Of a stretch of 64,000 bases of DNA, positions 63,308 to 64,000 are shown one piece after another; within the stretch, counting starts at the first letter, position 1, and every line of letters begins with the position of its first letter. The translations under genes and the position numbers were made by a program. This stretch comes from Sialis fuliginosa. Its lineage: Eukaryota; Arthropoda; Insecta; Megaloptera; Sialidae. The notes beneath the pieces are model-generated. The model saw nothing but the letters and a program-made list of their open reading frames with translations, searched no databases and had not been told where the DNA came from. Where the stretch lies: positions 23,941,098 through 24,005,097 of the forward strand of contig OY540812.1 in assembly GCA_961205875.1 (NCBI GenBank), written 5' to 3'.

Positions 63308-63336
63308 GAAAATAGAACATATTATGTTCTATTTTC
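63308..63336. repeat. 29-bp near-perfect palindrome
   Basis: GAAAATAGAACATA, one T, then its exact complement TATGTTCTATTTTC. In intron DNA; origin unknown. Confidence 0.85.
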
Positions 63337-64000
63337 AATAGGAAATCGAACAATTGATAACTGAAAAAAACGATTTTTAGTTATCGATTTTAACTACTTA
63401 TTCAAGTGCTAAAAAATTGGTGAAGAAATTGAAAAATGTAATTACAGGTTAAACATGGGGTAGGGGGAGCCAGTAAACGAATACAAATGTTTTATCAAAA
63501 ATATTATACCGACTACATTAAATTTAAGAAAAATTAAAATTAATCATAAATTAAAAAAAAAACATTTATATATGGACACAAGTTTATAGTGACACGTTAA
63601 TAGCATAAAATACAGTAAGTATGTAGATAGATTGTAGTTAATAAATTTAATATAGGATTATTTTAGCAATCATTTCACATGACTGAACTACGTAATCTTC
63701 TACAGATAAAAATTAATCGTGTAACTAATTTGGTTATCAAATATTGTTTTTAACTACTTTGTCATTAATTAAAAATTAGCTTCGGTTAGTGAATATGTAT
63801 GAAATTAGTTACAGGTCTTCTGTATGCATTATTTATTGCTATATTCAGATTAATTCAAATTAAGTAAATTAATAAAATACTGTGGAACTTATTTTGACTA
63901 CTACCTGTCATACTAAATATATTATATTTTGTATTTATAGATATTATCTTATTTGAATATTGGTAATAAGTAGTTATGATAAGTTTGATATATAAATGTA

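Larger units (their letters stand above)
60970..64000 (-). other. Upstream intron of the zinc-finger gene (partial)
   Basis: Sequence upstream of the first visible exon up to the window edge. It contains a MITE copy (61771-62060) and a 29-bp near-perfect palindrome (63308-63336). No further C2H2 exon is visible, so the next exon lies outside the window. Around 62430-62540 GC is slightly raised without a convincing frame. Confidence 0.7.

Overview
Animal nuclear DNA, very AT-rich, from an arthropod and most likely an insect. Several repeats look like families common in Lepidoptera: RTE/SINE-type tails of the type 'gcgaagccgcgggcacag...ctagt', and an element with a tccg repeat near its start and 'acacgcacttggccgtttt' at its end. 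Related tails occur in other insect orders, so the order is not certain. No prokaryotic-style gene organisation is present. I saw no tRNA or rRNA gene, no CRISPR array and no retrovirus-like element.

One host gene is supported: a C2H2 zinc-finger gene on the minus strand whose 3' half crosses nearly the whole window. Three coding exons join in frame through GT-AG sites: 60804-60969 (two fingers), 21977-22060 (third finger) and 18931-19106 (a Cys-x2-Cys...Cys-x2-Cys C-terminal tail with the stop codon). The introns are about 38.7 kb and 2.9 kb. The 5' part of the gene lies beyond position 64000. A short GC-rich stretch at 20476-20537 inside the 2.9 kb intron could be an alternative last exon.

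The remaining sequence is intron and 3' flank packed with transposon debris. Best supported are hAT-type DNA elements with 8-bp target duplications (14447-14887, 14948-17287, 22950-23200, 32191-32905). There is also a nested pair of TIR elements with a recoverable empty site (6438-7529, interrupted by 7362-7521), a TA-flanked MITE (42478-42733), a TTA-flanked MITE (34891-35237) and several long fold-back elements (17766-18334, 50094-50396, 59289-59552). Two multi-copy MITE families occur, together with several RTE/SINE-type tails and one LINE reverse-transcriptase 3' fragment (27695-28260). Several of the DNA elements are filled with a short word repeated many times, a different word in each family, while some share nearly the same terminal bases.

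Layout: 1-18930 is 3' flank of the gene (or unrecognised long 3' UTR) with repeats; 18931-22060 holds the last two exons and the short intron; 22061-60803 is the giant intron; 60804-60969 is the first visible exon; 60970-64000 is the upstream intron.
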